This document shows positions 52,848 through 62,122 of a stretch of DNA of 64,000 bases, one piece after another (positions within the stretch are counted from its first letter, which is position 1; each line of letters opens with the position of its first letter). The DNA is from Methylobacteriaceae bacterium (GTDB lineage: Bacteria; Pseudomonadota; Alphaproteobacteria; Rhizobiales; Beijerinckiaceae): assembly GCA_020638195.1 (NCBI GenBank), contig JACKJC010000001.1:795001-859000 (forward strand), in the 5' to 3' direction. Made by a program: the position numbers and the translations under genes. The notes beneath the pieces are model-generated. The model had not been told where the DNA came from, did no database searches, and was given only the letters and a program-made list of their open reading frames with translations.

Positions 52848-53557
52848 TGGGAAGTCTCCGCATCGGCGGGCGCATCGGGCGTGTCGTCCCGGAATTCCGA
52901 ACGCACCGGCCCCAGAAATTCGAACTGGCGGGTCGCATCCATGAAATTGGCGCCGCTCGCCTCGATCCTGCCGTTCGGCAGGTCGACCGTCACGGGCTTG
53001 GCCGACCGGATCGTCGAGGCTCGCATGTCCACGGCCGCATGGGTCAGCTTCATGTCGTACTGACCCTTGTTCCGGACCCGCACCGCCTCGAAAAGCTCGA
53101 GCTTGTCTGTATCGGCGTTGTACTGCCCCTTGGCCGCCTGGATCAGGGTCGTCGATCCGTCCTTGCCGCCGAGCTTGGCGTCGACGTTCACGAGCTCGAA
53201 CACTTTTGGGTGGCGGGTGTCCTGCACGACCGTGTCGGCCCGCACTTCATAAGGCTGGCCGTCGGCGCGATAGCCCGACAGGCGTGGCCGGTCCATCTTG
53301 ATGCGCGTGCCCTCCAGGCCGACGCTGGCGACCGAAAAGCCGCCGATCTGCAGGCGATGCAGCGGATCGAAGACGACGATGAAGCCGATCAGCCCGACCG
53401 CGCCGACGCAGACCGCGATGATCGCGCGCCGCAGGAATTGCACGCGCTGCGTGTGCCGGCCCGCATCGACGAAGGCCGCAGGACGCCGCCCGCCGAAATC
53501 GGCGAAAGGCGATCGCTCCTCGTATTGCGGCGATGTGTCGGACATCCGGGGTTCCAT
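52844..53557 (-). CDS. lptC: Lipopolysaccharide export protein LptC
   Basis: A 237-residue bitopic inner-membrane protein. The cytoplasmic N-terminus (about 45 residues) is followed by one membrane span (about residues 45-66, IIAVCVGAVGLIGFIVVF), and then a periplasmic beta-jellyroll (RPRLSGYRADGQPYEVRADT) that accepts LPS from LptB2FG. The rnd gene begins 73 nt downstream of its start on the opposite side of the cluster, in the same direction. Confidence 0.9.
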   Translation of the reverse strand: MEPRMSDTSPQYEERSPFADFGGRRPAAFVDAGRHTQRVQFLRRAIIAVCVGAVGLIGFIVVFDPLHRLQIGGFSVASVGLEGTRIKMDRPRLSGYRADGQPYEVRADTVVQDTRHPKVFELVNVDAKLGGKDGSTTLIQAAKGQYNADTDKLELFEAVRVRNKGQYDMKLTHAAVDMRASTIRSAKPVTVDLPNGRIEASGANFMDATRQFEFLGPVRSEFRDDTPDAPADAETSQ

Positions 53558-53630
53558 GGGCGCGGGACGCGCGCGCCCCTAAAGCACGCAGGGCTTTGGC
53601 GAAGTTAAGGCCGCAGCGTGAAACAATTCC

Positions 53631-54245
53631 TTATTCGTGGCTGAATATGTCGGTCTCGGGCCAGCCCATCAAGTCGAGCTTCGCCCGCATCGGCAGAAAG
53701 CCGAAGCAGGCGGCCGCGACGTCCGCCCGCCCCTCGCGGGCGAGCATGGCGTCGAGTTTCTCCCGCACGGCGTGGAGATGCAGCACGTCGGAGGCCGCAT
53801 AAGCGAGCTGCGCGTCGCTCAGCGTATCCGCGCCCCAGTCGGACGACTGCTGCTGCTTGGAGATTTCGACGCCGAGCGTTTCGCGCAACAGGTCCTTCAA
53901 CCCGTGGCGGTCCGTGTAGGTGCGGGTCAATTTCGAGGCGATCTTGGTGCAATAGACCGGTGCGCACATCACGCCGAAGCGATTGTAGAGCGCGGCTATG
54001 TCGAACCGCGCGAAATGGAAGATCTTCACGATGTTCGGGTCTGCCAGCAGAGCCTCCAGCCGCGGTGCGCGCGTCTGGTCCTTCGCGATCCGAACCACGT
54101 CGGCCGACCCGTCTCCGCGTGAAAGCTGCACGACGCACAGCCGGTCACGATGCGGATTGAGCCCCATCGTCTCGGTGTCGATGGCGACCGAGACGCCGAA
54201 TGTGATGTCGGCCGGCAGATCGCCTTCGTGGTAGCGGATGGTCAT
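53631..54245 (-). CDS. rnd: Ribonuclease D-type 3'-5' exonuclease
   Basis: A 204-residue DEDDy exonuclease: motif I AIDTETMGL (Asp/Glu metal ligands), motif II FHFARFDIAAL, motif III with YAASDVLHL (Tyr and Asp). It lacks the HRDC domain of full-length RNase D, as in the short alphaproteobacterial forms. The chosen start, 54245, begins MTIRYHEGDLPADITFG. It is located directly beside lptC, a conserved order in the order Hyphomicrobiales. Confidence 0.9.
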   Translation of the reverse strand: MTIRYHEGDLPADITFGVSVAIDTETMGLNPHRDRLCVVQLSRGDGSADVVRIAKDQTRAPRLEALLADPNIVKIFHFARFDIAALYNRFGVMCAPVYCTKIASKLTRTYTDRHGLKDLLRETLGVEISKQQQSSDWGADTLSDAQLAYAASDVLHLHAVREKLDAMLAREGRADVAAACFGFLPMRAKLDLMGWPETDIFSHE

Positions 54246-54434
54246 GAACGGCCCCGATGGTGGTTTTGCGCGGTCTACCAAGGGCTGGGCGGCTTGTCGA
54301 ATGGCGGCGGCGCAGGTTGACCGCGCCGGCCATCGTTCCAGATGATCTCCAAAACAGCACGCCGGATTTCAACGGCGGCCGCCATCGCCTCGATCGGCGT
54401 CGAGGCGCGAACGTTCTGAGAGGGGAAGAGCGCC

Positions 54435-54791
54435 ATGATCAAGCTTGTAGTGTCGACAATAGCATTTGCGCTCGTGTCGCTCCTTCTCACCGTCGGCGCC
54501 GATGCGCTGCCGCGCAGCCAGGTCGAATCGCGTCCGGCCGTCGAGACGGCGATCACGAAAATTCGCGATGGCTGCGGCCCCGGGGCCTATTACAGCCGGC
54601 GCGCCGGCGAATGCGTCGATCGCGACGACGACGACGATGACGATGGCGGATACGCGCGCCCGGCCTATGGCGGCGGCATGAGCTGCCGGAGCGCGTGCAG
54701 CGAGCGGCGCGCCGAGTGCAACTGGCGGCGCGGCGGCTATTTCAACGGATGCGGCGTCGCCTACAGCACCTGTATGGCCGCGTGTAGATAG
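54435..54791 (+). CDS. Small secreted cysteine-rich protein with Asp run
   Basis: A 118-residue protein with an N-terminal signal peptide (about 1-24). The mature part has CGPGAYYSRRAGECV, a run of seven Asp residues (about 64-70), and a Cys/Arg-rich C-terminus (CRSACSERRAEC and CMAACR). Cysteines are clustered, suggesting disulfides in the periplasm; the acidic run might bind cations. GAGAGGGGAAG before the ATG supports the start. I recognise no family and claim no function. Confidence 0.65.
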   Translation: MIKLVVSTIAFALVSLLLTVGADALPRSQVESRPAVETAITKIRDGCGPGAYYSRRAGECVDRDDDDDDDGGYARPAYGGGMSCRSACSERRAECNWRRGGYFNGCGVAYSTCMAACR

Positions 54792-54857
54792 GATTCAGAC
54801 GCACTCTTGTACCGTCGCCCCGCGCGAGCGGACGAGGGCCGGTTCGTGCCTGGAGAC

Positions 54858-54934
54858 TGGCGGTCCCGAAGGGATTCGAACCCCTGACCTTCGGTTTAGG
54901 AAACCGCTGCTCTATCCTGCTGAGCTACGGGACC
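54858..54934 (-). tRNA. tRNA-Arg (anticodon CCT)
   Basis: 77 nt with encoded CCA. In minus-strand sense: acceptor GGTCCCG pairs with CGGGACC; D-arm GCTC/GAGC; anticodon arm GCGGT/ACCGA around loop TTCCTAA with anticodon CCT; T-arm AGGGG-TTCGAAT-CCCTT. It decodes AGG, rare in this GC-rich genome. Confidence 0.95.
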
Positions 54935-55000
54935 GGCGCGCCTGTCTTGCCGCAAATCGAGAAAAAAGCAAAGACGGGCGCGGGGCGTCCGGGGGCATCG

Positions 55001-55468
55001 ATGGTCCGCTTGCTGAAAACCTTTGTCGCGGGCTTCGCCGGCACGCTCGCGCAGGTCGCGCTCAGCTACCTGAAGAACCGCCTCGGCATCCTGCCGGAGT
55101 TCCAGCCCTACGATCATTTTCAGGCCGCCCTGCGCTCGCTCACCGGCGCATCCGTATCGCCAACGCTCGCCTGGGCGCTCACTTTCCTCAACGGCGCGGT
55201 CATATGGGGCTTTGTTTTCGCGCGTCTCTATCGCTGGCTGCCGGGGCGCACGCCGCTGCGCAAGGGCCTGGTCTTCGCCCTCGGCGCCTGGATTGGATCG
55301 AGCCTGATACTCCTGCCGTTCATGGGCCTCGGTCCCTTCGCGCTCGGCGCGGGACTCGGTTTTCGTCCTGCTTTGTTCATGGCGGCGGGGTTGATCGTCT
55401 ATTCCACCGTCATGAGCTTCGCCTATCACGCGCTCGTCGGCGATGGCCGCGACGCTGCGCGCCCTTGA
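55001..55468 (+). CDS. Inner-membrane protein, conserved hypothetical
   Basis: A 155-residue protein with four likely membrane segments: LLKTFVAGFAGTLAQVALSY near the start, TLAWALTFLNGAVIWGFVFA (about 55-74), LVFALGAWIGSSLILLPFMG (about 90-109), and ALFMAAGLIVYSTVMSFAYH (about 123-142). Basic loops separate them. An ATG at 55001 follows GGGGGC. Function is not indicated. The neighbour is tRNA-Arg upstream on the other strand. Confidence 0.65.
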   Translation: MVRLLKTFVAGFAGTLAQVALSYLKNRLGILPEFQPYDHFQAALRSLTGASVSPTLAWALTFLNGAVIWGFVFARLYRWLPGRTPLRKGLVFALGAWIGSSLILLPFMGLGPFALGAGLGFRPALFMAAGLIVYSTVMSFAYHALVGDGRDAARP

Positions 55469-55514
55469 CGCCTGCCGTCCCGCCCGTTCAATTGTCCGAC
55501 CAAAACGGGAGACA

Positions 55515-56609
55515 ATGATGAAGGCCGCCGTCCTCACGGAAATCAACAAGCCCCTCGAAATCCTCGATCTCGAGCTCGATCCGCCGAAGGCGGGCGAGGC
55601 GCGCGTCAAGATGAAGGCGTCCGGCGTCTGCATGTCCGACTGGCACATGATGAACGGCGACTGGCCGGCGAAACTGCCGCTGGTGCCAGGCCACGAGGCG
55701 GCGGGCGTCGTGACCGAGGTCGGTCCTGGCCCCTCGCACGTGTCCGTCGGCGATCACGTCATCTTCTCCTTCTCGTCGCATTGCGGCCATTGCCGCTACT
55801 GCAATTCCGGCAAGTCCGTGCTCTGCAACGGCCATTCGGCGCCGGGCTTCCTGATGCCGGACGGCACGACGCGCATGAAGTTCAAGGCCGAGCCCGTCTA
55901 CCAGATGGCCCGCATCGGCACCTTCCGCGAGGAAGTCGTCTGCTCCACCGAAAATCTCGTGCCGATCCGCAAAGATCTGCCCTGGACGATCGCCGCCATC
56001 ATTGGCTGCTCCGTCGCGACCGGCGTCGGCGCCGTCTATCGCGCAGCGAAGGTGGAAGCGGGCTCCAGCGTGGTCGTCATCGGCTGCGGCGGCGTCGGCC
56101 TCAACATCGTGCAGGGCGCAAAACTCGTCGGCGCGGGCAAGATCATCGCGGTCGACCTGCTGGACAACAAGCTGGAATACGCCAAGCAGTTCGGCGCGAC
56201 GCACACGATCAACGGCAAGACGGAAGATGTCGTGAAAACGGTGCGCGCCATCACCGGCGGCGGCGCGGATTACGCCTTCGACGCGATCGGCACCGAGCCG
56301 ACCGTGCTGCAGATCGTCGACTGCATCTGCGCCGGCGGCCGCGCCACCATGGTCGGCATCCCTTCCGTGAAAGTGAAGGCGGGCATTTCGCCGGCCGGCA
56401 TGGTCTTCCAGGAGAAGACGCTGACCTCGTCCTTCTACGGCTCGGTCCAGCCCGACATCGACTTCCCGATCCTGGCCGACCTCTACATGAACAAGAAGCT
56501 CGACCTCGATTCCCTGATCTCGCGCACCTATACGCTCGACCAGATCAACGAGGGCTTCGACCAGCTGCGCAAGGGCGGCGTGGCGCGCGGCGTGGTGGTG
56601 TTCGACTGA
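55515..56609 (+). CDS. Zinc-dependent medium-chain alcohol dehydrogenase
   Basis: A 364-residue MDR. The catalytic zinc site is in SGVCMSDWHMMNG (Cys) and GHEAAGVV (His-Glu). The structural zinc loop is CGHCRYCNSGKSVLC (four Cys). The Rossmann motif GCGGVGLN is preceded by VVVIG. It resembles the class III/aryl-alcohol types; the substrate is not read from sequence. The start is given as 55515; the next ATG, 55518, is equally compatible with the GGGAG at 55507-55511. A bidirectional terminator separates it from efp. Confidence 0.92.
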   Translation: MMKAAVLTEINKPLEILDLELDPPKAGEARVKMKASGVCMSDWHMMNGDWPAKLPLVPGHEAAGVVTEVGPGPSHVSVGDHVIFSFSSHCGHCRYCNSGKSVLCNGHSAPGFLMPDGTTRMKFKAEPVYQMARIGTFREEVVCSTENLVPIRKDLPWTIAAIIGCSVATGVGAVYRAAKVEAGSSVVVIGCGGVGLNIVQGAKLVGAGKIIAVDLLDNKLEYAKQFGATHTINGKTEDVVKTVRAITGGGADYAFDAIGTEPTVLQIVDCICAGGRATMVGIPSVKVKAGISPAGMVFQEKTLTSSFYGSVQPDIDFPILADLYMNKKLDLDSLISRTYTLDQINEGFDQLRKGGVARGVVVFD

Positions 56610-56623
56610 CGCGCGATACCGGC

Positions 56624-56666
56624 AAAAAAAGAGGCTCCGGCGCTTGCGCGACGGAGCCTTTTCTTT
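56624..56666. terminator. Bidirectional terminator between adh and efp
   Basis: AGGCTCCG (56632-56639) pairs with CGGAGCCT (56652-56659). An A-run (56624-56630) precedes and TTTTCTTTT follows, so both converging genes have a U-tract terminator. Confidence 0.85.
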
Positions 56667-56681
56667 TGAACGTTCGAACGA

Positions 56682-57251
56682 TCAATCCTTGGCGCGTTCC
56701 ACGTAGCTGCCGTCGTCCGTCTGCACCACCACGCGCGTGCCGGTCTGGATGTGCGGCGGCACCATGATCTTGGCGCCGTTCGACAGGATCGCGGGCTTGT
56801 AGGAGGAGGACGCCGTCTGGTTCTTGATCGCCGGCTCGGTCTCGGTGATCTCCAGCGTCACGCGCGGCGGCAGCTGGATGGCCACCGCATTGCCGTTGAA
56901 CATCGACAGGATGACTTTCATGCCTTCCTGCAGCCACACGGCCTGGTCGCCGATCGTGTCCTTGGTGACGATCACCTGCTCGTAGTTCTCGTCGTTCATG
57001 AACGTGTAACCGTCGCCATCCTCGTAGAGATACGAGAAGTCGTGGTCTTCCACGAAGGCGCGCTCGACGTTCTCGGTCGTCTTGTAGCGGTTCGACACCT
57101 TGGTGCCGTCCGACAGGCGGCGCATGTCGATCTGCGTCGTGGGCGTGCCCTTGCCGGGGTGGAAGCTTTCGGCGGTCAGCACGACGTACAGCTGGCCGTC
57201 CTCGTGCTCGATGATATTGCCCTTGCGGATGGAAGAGGCGATGACTCTCAT
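56682..57251 (-). CDS. efp: Elongation factor P
   Basis: A 189-residue translation factor that relieves ribosome stalling at polyproline. Domain I has the modification loop FHPGKGTPTTQ, with Lys34 as the beta-lysylation site. Domain II/III carry TKDTIGDQAVWLQEGMKV and the C-terminal GTRVVVQTDDGSYVERAKD. The modification genes epmA and epmB are immediately divergent, confirming the lysine-type system. GAGGACAAT precedes the ATG. Confidence 0.97.
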   Translation of the reverse strand: MRVIASSIRKGNIIEHEDGQLYVVLTAESFHPGKGTPTTQIDMRRLSDGTKVSNRYKTTENVERAFVEDHDFSYLYEDGDGYTFMNDENYEQVIVTKDTIGDQAVWLQEGMKVILSMFNGNAVAIQLPPRVTLEITETEPAIKNQTASSSYKPAILSNGAKIMVPPHIQTGTRVVVQTDDGSYVERAKD

Positions 57252-57368
57252 ATTGTCCTCGATTGCGAGTTCGATTGTAGGCCACGGGCGCCCGGACTAT
57301 GGTCCGCCGGACTTGCAGGGGACCGTCCGGGGGCGATCCTGCCTGCCGCAGCACACAGAAATGGTCTG

Positions 57369-58412
57369 ATGCACGAAGCTTCGCCCTGGTGGGCGCCGCA
57401 CGTTTACGCCGATCGCCGTGATTTCCTCAAGGCGCGCGGGCGGATTGCTATAGCGGCCCGCGCCTTTTTTCAAGCGGAGGGCTTCGAGGAGGTCGAAACC
57501 GCCTGCCTGCAGGTCTCGCCCGGCAACGAGGTCCACCTGCGCGCCTTCGCGACCGATCTGGTCGCCGGCGATGGCTCCGCCTCGCACATGTACCTGCACA
57601 CCTCGCCGGAATTTGCCTGCAAGAAGCTCCTGGCGGCAGGCGAGGAACGGATTTTCACCTTCGCCCGCGCCTTCCGCAACGGGGAGCGCTCGGCGCTGCA
57701 CCATCCTGAATTCACCATGCTGGAATGGTATCGGGCGAGGGCGCCCTATGCCACGATCATGTTGGATTGCGTGGCTTTGGCCCGCGCTGCGGCGGAAGCC
57801 GCCGGGGCGCGGATGCTGAGTTGGCGGGGCGCGGCGGCCGATCCCTTCGCCGAGCCCGAATTTCTGACCGTGGCCGAGGCCTTTTCCCGTCACGCCGGCC
57901 TCGATCTCATGGCGGCGCTCGACGACCGCCCGGCGCTGGCAGAGGCTGCCCGGCGTCTGGAAATTCGCGTCGCGGACGACGACGACTGGTCGGACCTGTT
58001 CTCGAAAATCCTGAACGTCGCCATCGAGCCGCAGCTTGGCCGGGGCCGGCTTACGCTGCTGACCGAATATCCCGCCCGCGAGGCGGCGTTGGCGCGCCTG
58101 AAGCCAAGTGATCCGAGCGTCTCCGAACGCTTCGAGATGTACGCCTGCGGCGTGGAACTGGCGAACGGTTTTGGCGAACTGGTCGATCCACAGGAGCAGC
58201 GCATGCGGTTCGAGGCCGCCATGGCCGAAAAACGGAAGCGTTACGGCGCGGCCTATCCGATCGACGCGGATTTTCTGGCCGCGCTCGAAATCATGCCCGA
58301 AGCGAGCGGCGTGGCGCTCGGCTTCGATCGGCTGGTCATGCTGGCGGCGGGCGCCGAACGGATCGAGCAGGTGCTGTGGACGCCTGTGGCGCCGAAGGGC
58401 GCCGGGGTATAA
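57369..58412 (+). CDS. epmA: EF-P beta-lysylation ligase EpmA (PoxA/GenX)
   Basis: A 347-residue class II lysyl-tRNA-synthetase homologue lacking the N-terminal anticodon-binding domain. It attaches beta-lysine to EF-P Lys34. Class II motifs: FFQAEGFEEVETACLQVSPG, MYLHTSPEFACKKLLAAG, FRNGERSALHHPEFTMLEWYRA (motif 2), and GFGELVDP with GVALGFDRLVMLAAG (motif 3). ATG at 57369. Directly followed (8 nt) by epmB and divergent from efp. Confidence 0.95.
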   Translation: MHEASPWWAPHVYADRRDFLKARGRIAIAARAFFQAEGFEEVETACLQVSPGNEVHLRAFATDLVAGDGSASHMYLHTSPEFACKKLLAAGEERIFTFARAFRNGERSALHHPEFTMLEWYRARAPYATIMLDCVALARAAAEAAGARMLSWRGAAADPFAEPEFLTVAEAFSRHAGLDLMAALDDRPALAEAARRLEIRVADDDDWSDLFSKILNVAIEPQLGRGRLTLLTEYPAREAALARLKPSDPSVSERFEMYACGVELANGFGELVDPQEQRMRFEAAMAEKRKRYGAAYPIDADFLAALEIMPEASGVALGFDRLVMLAAGAERIEQVLWTPVAPKGAGV

Positions 58413-58420
58413 GCGGCGCC

Positions 58421-59485
58421 ATGACCCGCCCCGCTGAGACTCGCTCGCGCACCCTCACCCAGCCGCACGATTTTGTCGCGGCAGGCCTCGTCGCGCCTGC
58501 CGAAGCTGAGGCTTTGGCGCGGGTGAGCGCCCGCTATTCGGCGGCCGTGACCGGCCATCTCGCCGCGCTGGTCGACGCAACCGACCCCGCCGATCCCATT
58601 GCCCGCCAGTTCGTCCCCGATCCCCGCGAACTTGAGACTACGCCGCAGGAACGCGCCGATCCGATCGGCGACGACGCCCATTCGCCGTGCGAGGGCCTGG
58701 TCCACCGCTATCCCGATCGTGTCCTGCTCAAGATCGTGTCCGCCTGCCCGGTCTATTGCCGCTTCTGCTTCCGGCGCGAGACGGTGGGCGCGGCCAAGGG
58801 CGGCATGCTCGCGCCCGAAAAGCTGGCCGCCGCGCTCGACTATATCCGCGCGCGCCCGCAAATCTGGGAAGTCATCCTGACCGGCGGCGATCCGCTGGCG
58901 CTGTCGCCGCGCCGGCTCGCCGAAATCGTGCGCGCGATCGCCGCGATCGATCACGTGAAGACCGTCCGCTTCCACACACGCGTGCCGGTCGCCGCGCCCG
59001 ACCTCGTCACCGATGAGCTGGTCGAGGCGATCCGCGCCGAGGGCGTGTCGACCTGGGTCGCGCTCCACGCGAACCACCCGCGCGAACTCGGGGCTGCGGT
59101 CCGCGCGGCGCTCAAGCGCTTTGTAGCCGCCGGCGTGCCGCTGGTCAGCCAGACCGTGCTGCTCAAGGGCGTGAACGACGATCCCGGAATTCTCGCAGCC
59201 CTCATGCGCGCCTTCGTCGAGGCGCGTGTGAAACCCTACTACCTGCACCATCCCGATCTCGCGCCGGGCACGTCCCATTTCCGGCTACCGGTCGAGGAGG
59301 GGCGCCGGATCGCAGCCGAACTGATGCGCCGCGTCTCCGGGCTGGCGCGTCCGGCCTACGTGCTCGACATACCCGGCGGCTACGGCAAGATCCCGCTCGG
59401 CGCACAGACGGCGTCGCCTGACGGGGCCGGCGGCTGGCGGCTTGAGGATTCGACCGGCCGCGTTCATTCCTATCGCGACGGCTGA
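58421..59485 (+). CDS. epmB: EF-P beta-lysylation protein EpmB (lysine 2,3-aminomutase-like)
   Basis: A 354-residue radical SAM protein that makes (R)-beta-lysine from lysine. The 4Fe-4S site is Cys109-Cys113-Cys116 in CPVYCRFC, followed by TGGDPLALS and HTRVPVAAPD. It ends with a PLP-binding region; Lys in PGGYGKIPL matches the PLP lysine in KamA/EpmB. The ATG at 58421 is 8 nt after the epmA stop. The pairing with epmA and efp settles the role. Confidence 0.95.
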   Translation: MTRPAETRSRTLTQPHDFVAAGLVAPAEAEALARVSARYSAAVTGHLAALVDATDPADPIARQFVPDPRELETTPQERADPIGDDAHSPCEGLVHRYPDRVLLKIVSACPVYCRFCFRRETVGAAKGGMLAPEKLAAALDYIRARPQIWEVILTGGDPLALSPRRLAEIVRAIAAIDHVKTVRFHTRVPVAAPDLVTDELVEAIRAEGVSTWVALHANHPRELGAAVRAALKRFVAAGVPLVSQTVLLKGVNDDPGILAALMRAFVEARVKPYYLHHPDLAPGTSHFRLPVEEGRRIAAELMRRVSGLARPAYVLDIPGGYGKIPLGAQTASPDGAGGWRLEDSTGRVHSYRDG

Positions 59486-59520
59486 CCGCGTCCCCGAGAT
59501 CGTGCGGTCGCCGCCGTTCC

Positions 59521-62082
59521 ATGCGAAATTCGCCGCATTCCGAATCGATGTCCCGGCCCATGTCAGTTCGCTTCGTCCGCATCCTGTTCAGCGCCCTCGC
59601 GCTCACGACCCTCCTCGCCGGCGCGCCGATCGTCGGCGCGCGCGCGCAAACCGCGCCCGCATCCGAGGCGCCGGCCGCCCCCGCGCAACCGGTCGAGCAA
59701 CCAGCCCAGCGACCGGCGCCCCCGCCCGCAGCCGCGCCGGCGCCGGCGGAGCCGCCGCGCGTGCGCTCGTCGGAGCGGATCGAACAGGCCAAGAGCCGCC
59801 TCGATCAGGCGACGGCGGCGCTGCGCCGCGATTCTCTCGACGACGCTGCTCTGTCGAACATCAAAGAAGCGCTGCTCCCCGCCGCCGACCAGCTCAGGCA
59901 GGCGATCGAAACGCTCGGTCCGCGGCTCGTCGACGCCAAGGAGCGCCTCGACAAGCTCGGCCCCAAGCCCGACGCCAAGGCGCCGCCCGAGAGCGCGGAC
60001 GTGACACGCGAACGCGAGGAGCAGCAGAAGCGTTACGCCCGAACGGAAGAATTGCTGAAGCGCGCGCAATTGCTCGCCCTGCAGGTCGATCAGACCAGCG
60101 CGCGCATCGTTTCGCGCCGGCGCGCGCTGTTCGTCAATACTCTCATGCGGCGCTCCTACAGCCTGCTGTCGCCGACGCTCTGGCTCGGCGCTGCGGCGGA
60201 CGTGCCGGCCGATCTGCGCGCGCTCGGCATGATCGCGCGCGATTTCTTCGGCAACTCCGTCGAAAAGCTGTCGGGTTGGCGGTCGGCCCTGTTTTTCGCC
60301 CTTCTGGCGCTCGTCGGTCTGCTGAATGTGGCAGTGTACCGTCTGGCGCGTCGTATCCTGTCGCGCGAGCCGAGCGTCGCCGAGCCAGGGCGCCTCCGCA
60401 AGGCGCTCGGCGCCCTGTGGACAGCCCTCGTCGTCGCCGCGCCGCCGATCTTCACCGTCGTCGTCCTCTTTCTGCTGTTTGACCTCTTCGAGCTGATGAG
60501 CGCGCGATTGACGCCGCTCAAGCGGGAGCTGATCGGCGGCGTCGTGACCGTCGCCGTGATCGGCGGCATCGCTCGCGGCCTGTTCGCGCCGACGCGCCCG
60601 AACTGGCGCCTGATGCAGGTCGACGACATGATCGCCGAACGCCTGACGCGACTGGCCATCGCGCAATCCGGCATCGTCGCCGTCGTCGGCGTGCTCCAGG
60701 CGCTGACGGATGTCTCGGCGGCCGCGCTTCCTGTCACGGCGGCAGCGCAGGGACTCGGCGCCGTCGCCTTCGCCGCCGTCACCGCCGCCGCGATCTATGG
60801 CCTTGGCGAAGACGACGAGGACGAGGAATGCCTGGGTCCGCGCGTCGTCCCGCGTCCCCGCTGGATCGGCCTCGCGCGGATCGCGGCCTGGACGGCGATC
60901 GTGGCCATGACCCTCACCGCGCTGTTGGGATACATTCCCGCGGCCGCGTTCCTGATGACGCAATTCGTCTGGATCTTCGGCGTCATCGGCGCGCTGAGCA
61001 TTCTCATCCCGCTCGCGACGTCAGGCGTCGAGGCGGCATTCCAGCCGACGACGCCGTTCGGCCGCACGATGATGTCGGGCGTGGGGCTGCGCCGTGAAGG
61101 CGTCTCGCAGATCGGCATCGTCCTGTCGGGCCTCGCCAACATCGTGCTGCTGCTCATCGGCCTGGCGGCGATCGTCGCGCCCTGGGGGCTGCAATCGGAC
61201 GACGTCTTCGGCGGCCTGCGCAACGCCTTCTTCGGCTTCACCGTCGGCGGCGTCACGATCTCGCCTTCGGCGGTCGTCGCTGCGCTCGTCCTGTTCGCGC
61301 TGGTCTATCTCGCGACGCGCGGCGTGCAGAACTGGCTCGACAACCGGCTGATGCCGGCGACGAACCTGGACGCCGGCCTGCGCAATTCGATCCGCACCAG
61401 CATCGGCTATGTCGGGCTGTTTCTGGCGATTTCCATCGCGCTCGCGCAGGTCGGCCTCGGTCTGGAAAAGATTGCCATCGTCGCGGGCGCGTTGTCGGTC
61501 GGCATCGGCTTCGGCCTGCAGTCGATCGTCAACAATTTCGTCTCCGGCATCATCGTGCTGTGGGAGCGCTCGATCCGCGTCGGCGATCTCGTCGTCATGG
61601 GCGACGAGCAGGGCTACGTCCGCAAGATCAACGTGCGCGCCACCGAGATCGAAACCTTCGACCGCGCGACCATGATCGTGCCGAACTCCAATCTCATCAC
61701 CGGCGTGGTGAAGAACTGGGTGCGCAACGACCGTGTCGCCCGCATCAAGATTCCGGTCACGCTCAATGTCGGCGTCGATCCCGAGAAGGTGCGCGAGATC
61801 ATGACCGGCGCGGCCAAGGCGCACGACAAGGTTTCAAAGATTCCGGCGCCGACGACGCTGTTCACGGCGCTCGAGCCGGGCGGCCTGAAGTTCGAGCTCA
61901 TCTGCTTCGTCGACGAAGTGGAGGCGTCGGGTCGCACCAAGAGCGACCTGCATTACGCGATCTTCGCGGCCTTCAAGGCCGAGGGCATTCCGATTTTCGG
62001 GACAGCCGTGGTGCAGCAGGTGGCGCTGAAAGGCGAGATCGCCGACGCTCTCGCCGATCGCCTCCGCGAGGGACGCTTGTGA
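59521..62082 (+). CDS. Mechanosensitive channel, MscS family with DUF3772 region
   Basis: An 853-residue inner-membrane protein. A signal peptide ends near GARAQ (residue about 43). Residues about 50-240 are a coiled, Ala/Pro/Gln-rich periplasmic region matching DUF3772 proteins. Several membrane segments follow, then the MscS pore region: GIGFGLQSIVNNFVSGIIVLWERSIRVGDLV (about residues 660-690) is the hallmark. Starts at 59521, 59548 and 59560 are possible; the last gives the tidiest signal peptide. It resembles the large MscK-type channels that gate with osmotic downshock. Specific ions unknown. Confidence 0.9.
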   Translation: MRNSPHSESMSRPMSVRFVRILFSALALTTLLAGAPIVGARAQTAPASEAPAAPAQPVEQPAQRPAPPPAAAPAPAEPPRVRSSERIEQAKSRLDQATAALRRDSLDDAALSNIKEALLPAADQLRQAIETLGPRLVDAKERLDKLGPKPDAKAPPESADVTREREEQQKRYARTEELLKRAQLLALQVDQTSARIVSRRRALFVNTLMRRSYSLLSPTLWLGAAADVPADLRALGMIARDFFGNSVEKLSGWRSALFFALLALVGLLNVAVYRLARRILSREPSVAEPGRLRKALGALWTALVVAAPPIFTVVVLFLLFDLFELMSARLTPLKRELIGGVVTVAVIGGIARGLFAPTRPNWRLMQVDDMIAERLTRLAIAQSGIVAVVGVLQALTDVSAAALPVTAAAQGLGAVAFAAVTAAAIYGLGEDDEDEECLGPRVVPRPRWIGLARIAAWTAIVAMTLTALLGYIPAAAFLMTQFVWIFGVIGALSILIPLATSGVEAAFQPTTPFGRTMMSGVGLRREGVSQIGIVLSGLANIVLLLIGLAAIVAPWGLQSDDVFGGLRNAFFGFTVGGVTISPSAVVAALVLFALVYLATRGVQNWLDNRLMPATNLDAGLRNSIRTSIGYVGLFLAISIALAQVGLGLEKIAIVAGALSVGIGFGLQSIVNNFVSGIIVLWERSIRVGDLVVMGDEQGYVRKINVRATEIETFDRATMIVPNSNLITGVVKNWVRNDRVARIKIPVTLNVGVDPEKVREIMTGAAKAHDKVSKIPAPTTLFTALEPGGLKFELICFVDEVEASGRTKSDLHYAIFAAFKAEGIPIFGTAVVQQVALKGEIADALADRLREGRL

Positions 62083-62122
62083 CGTTCACGCGATCTTAGG
62101 CGCGCGCCGCTAACGAGCCGTC

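Noticed and set aside
54275..54436. A 53-codon minus-strand frame between rnd and the Cys-rich protein
   Set aside because: No ribosome-binding site, weaker third-position GC than neighbours, and no family recognised; too little evidence to annotate.
56671..56680. CGTTCGAACG palindrome by the efp stop
   Set aside because: A 10-bp palindrome at the end of a gene, beside a clear terminator; no reason to treat it as an operator.
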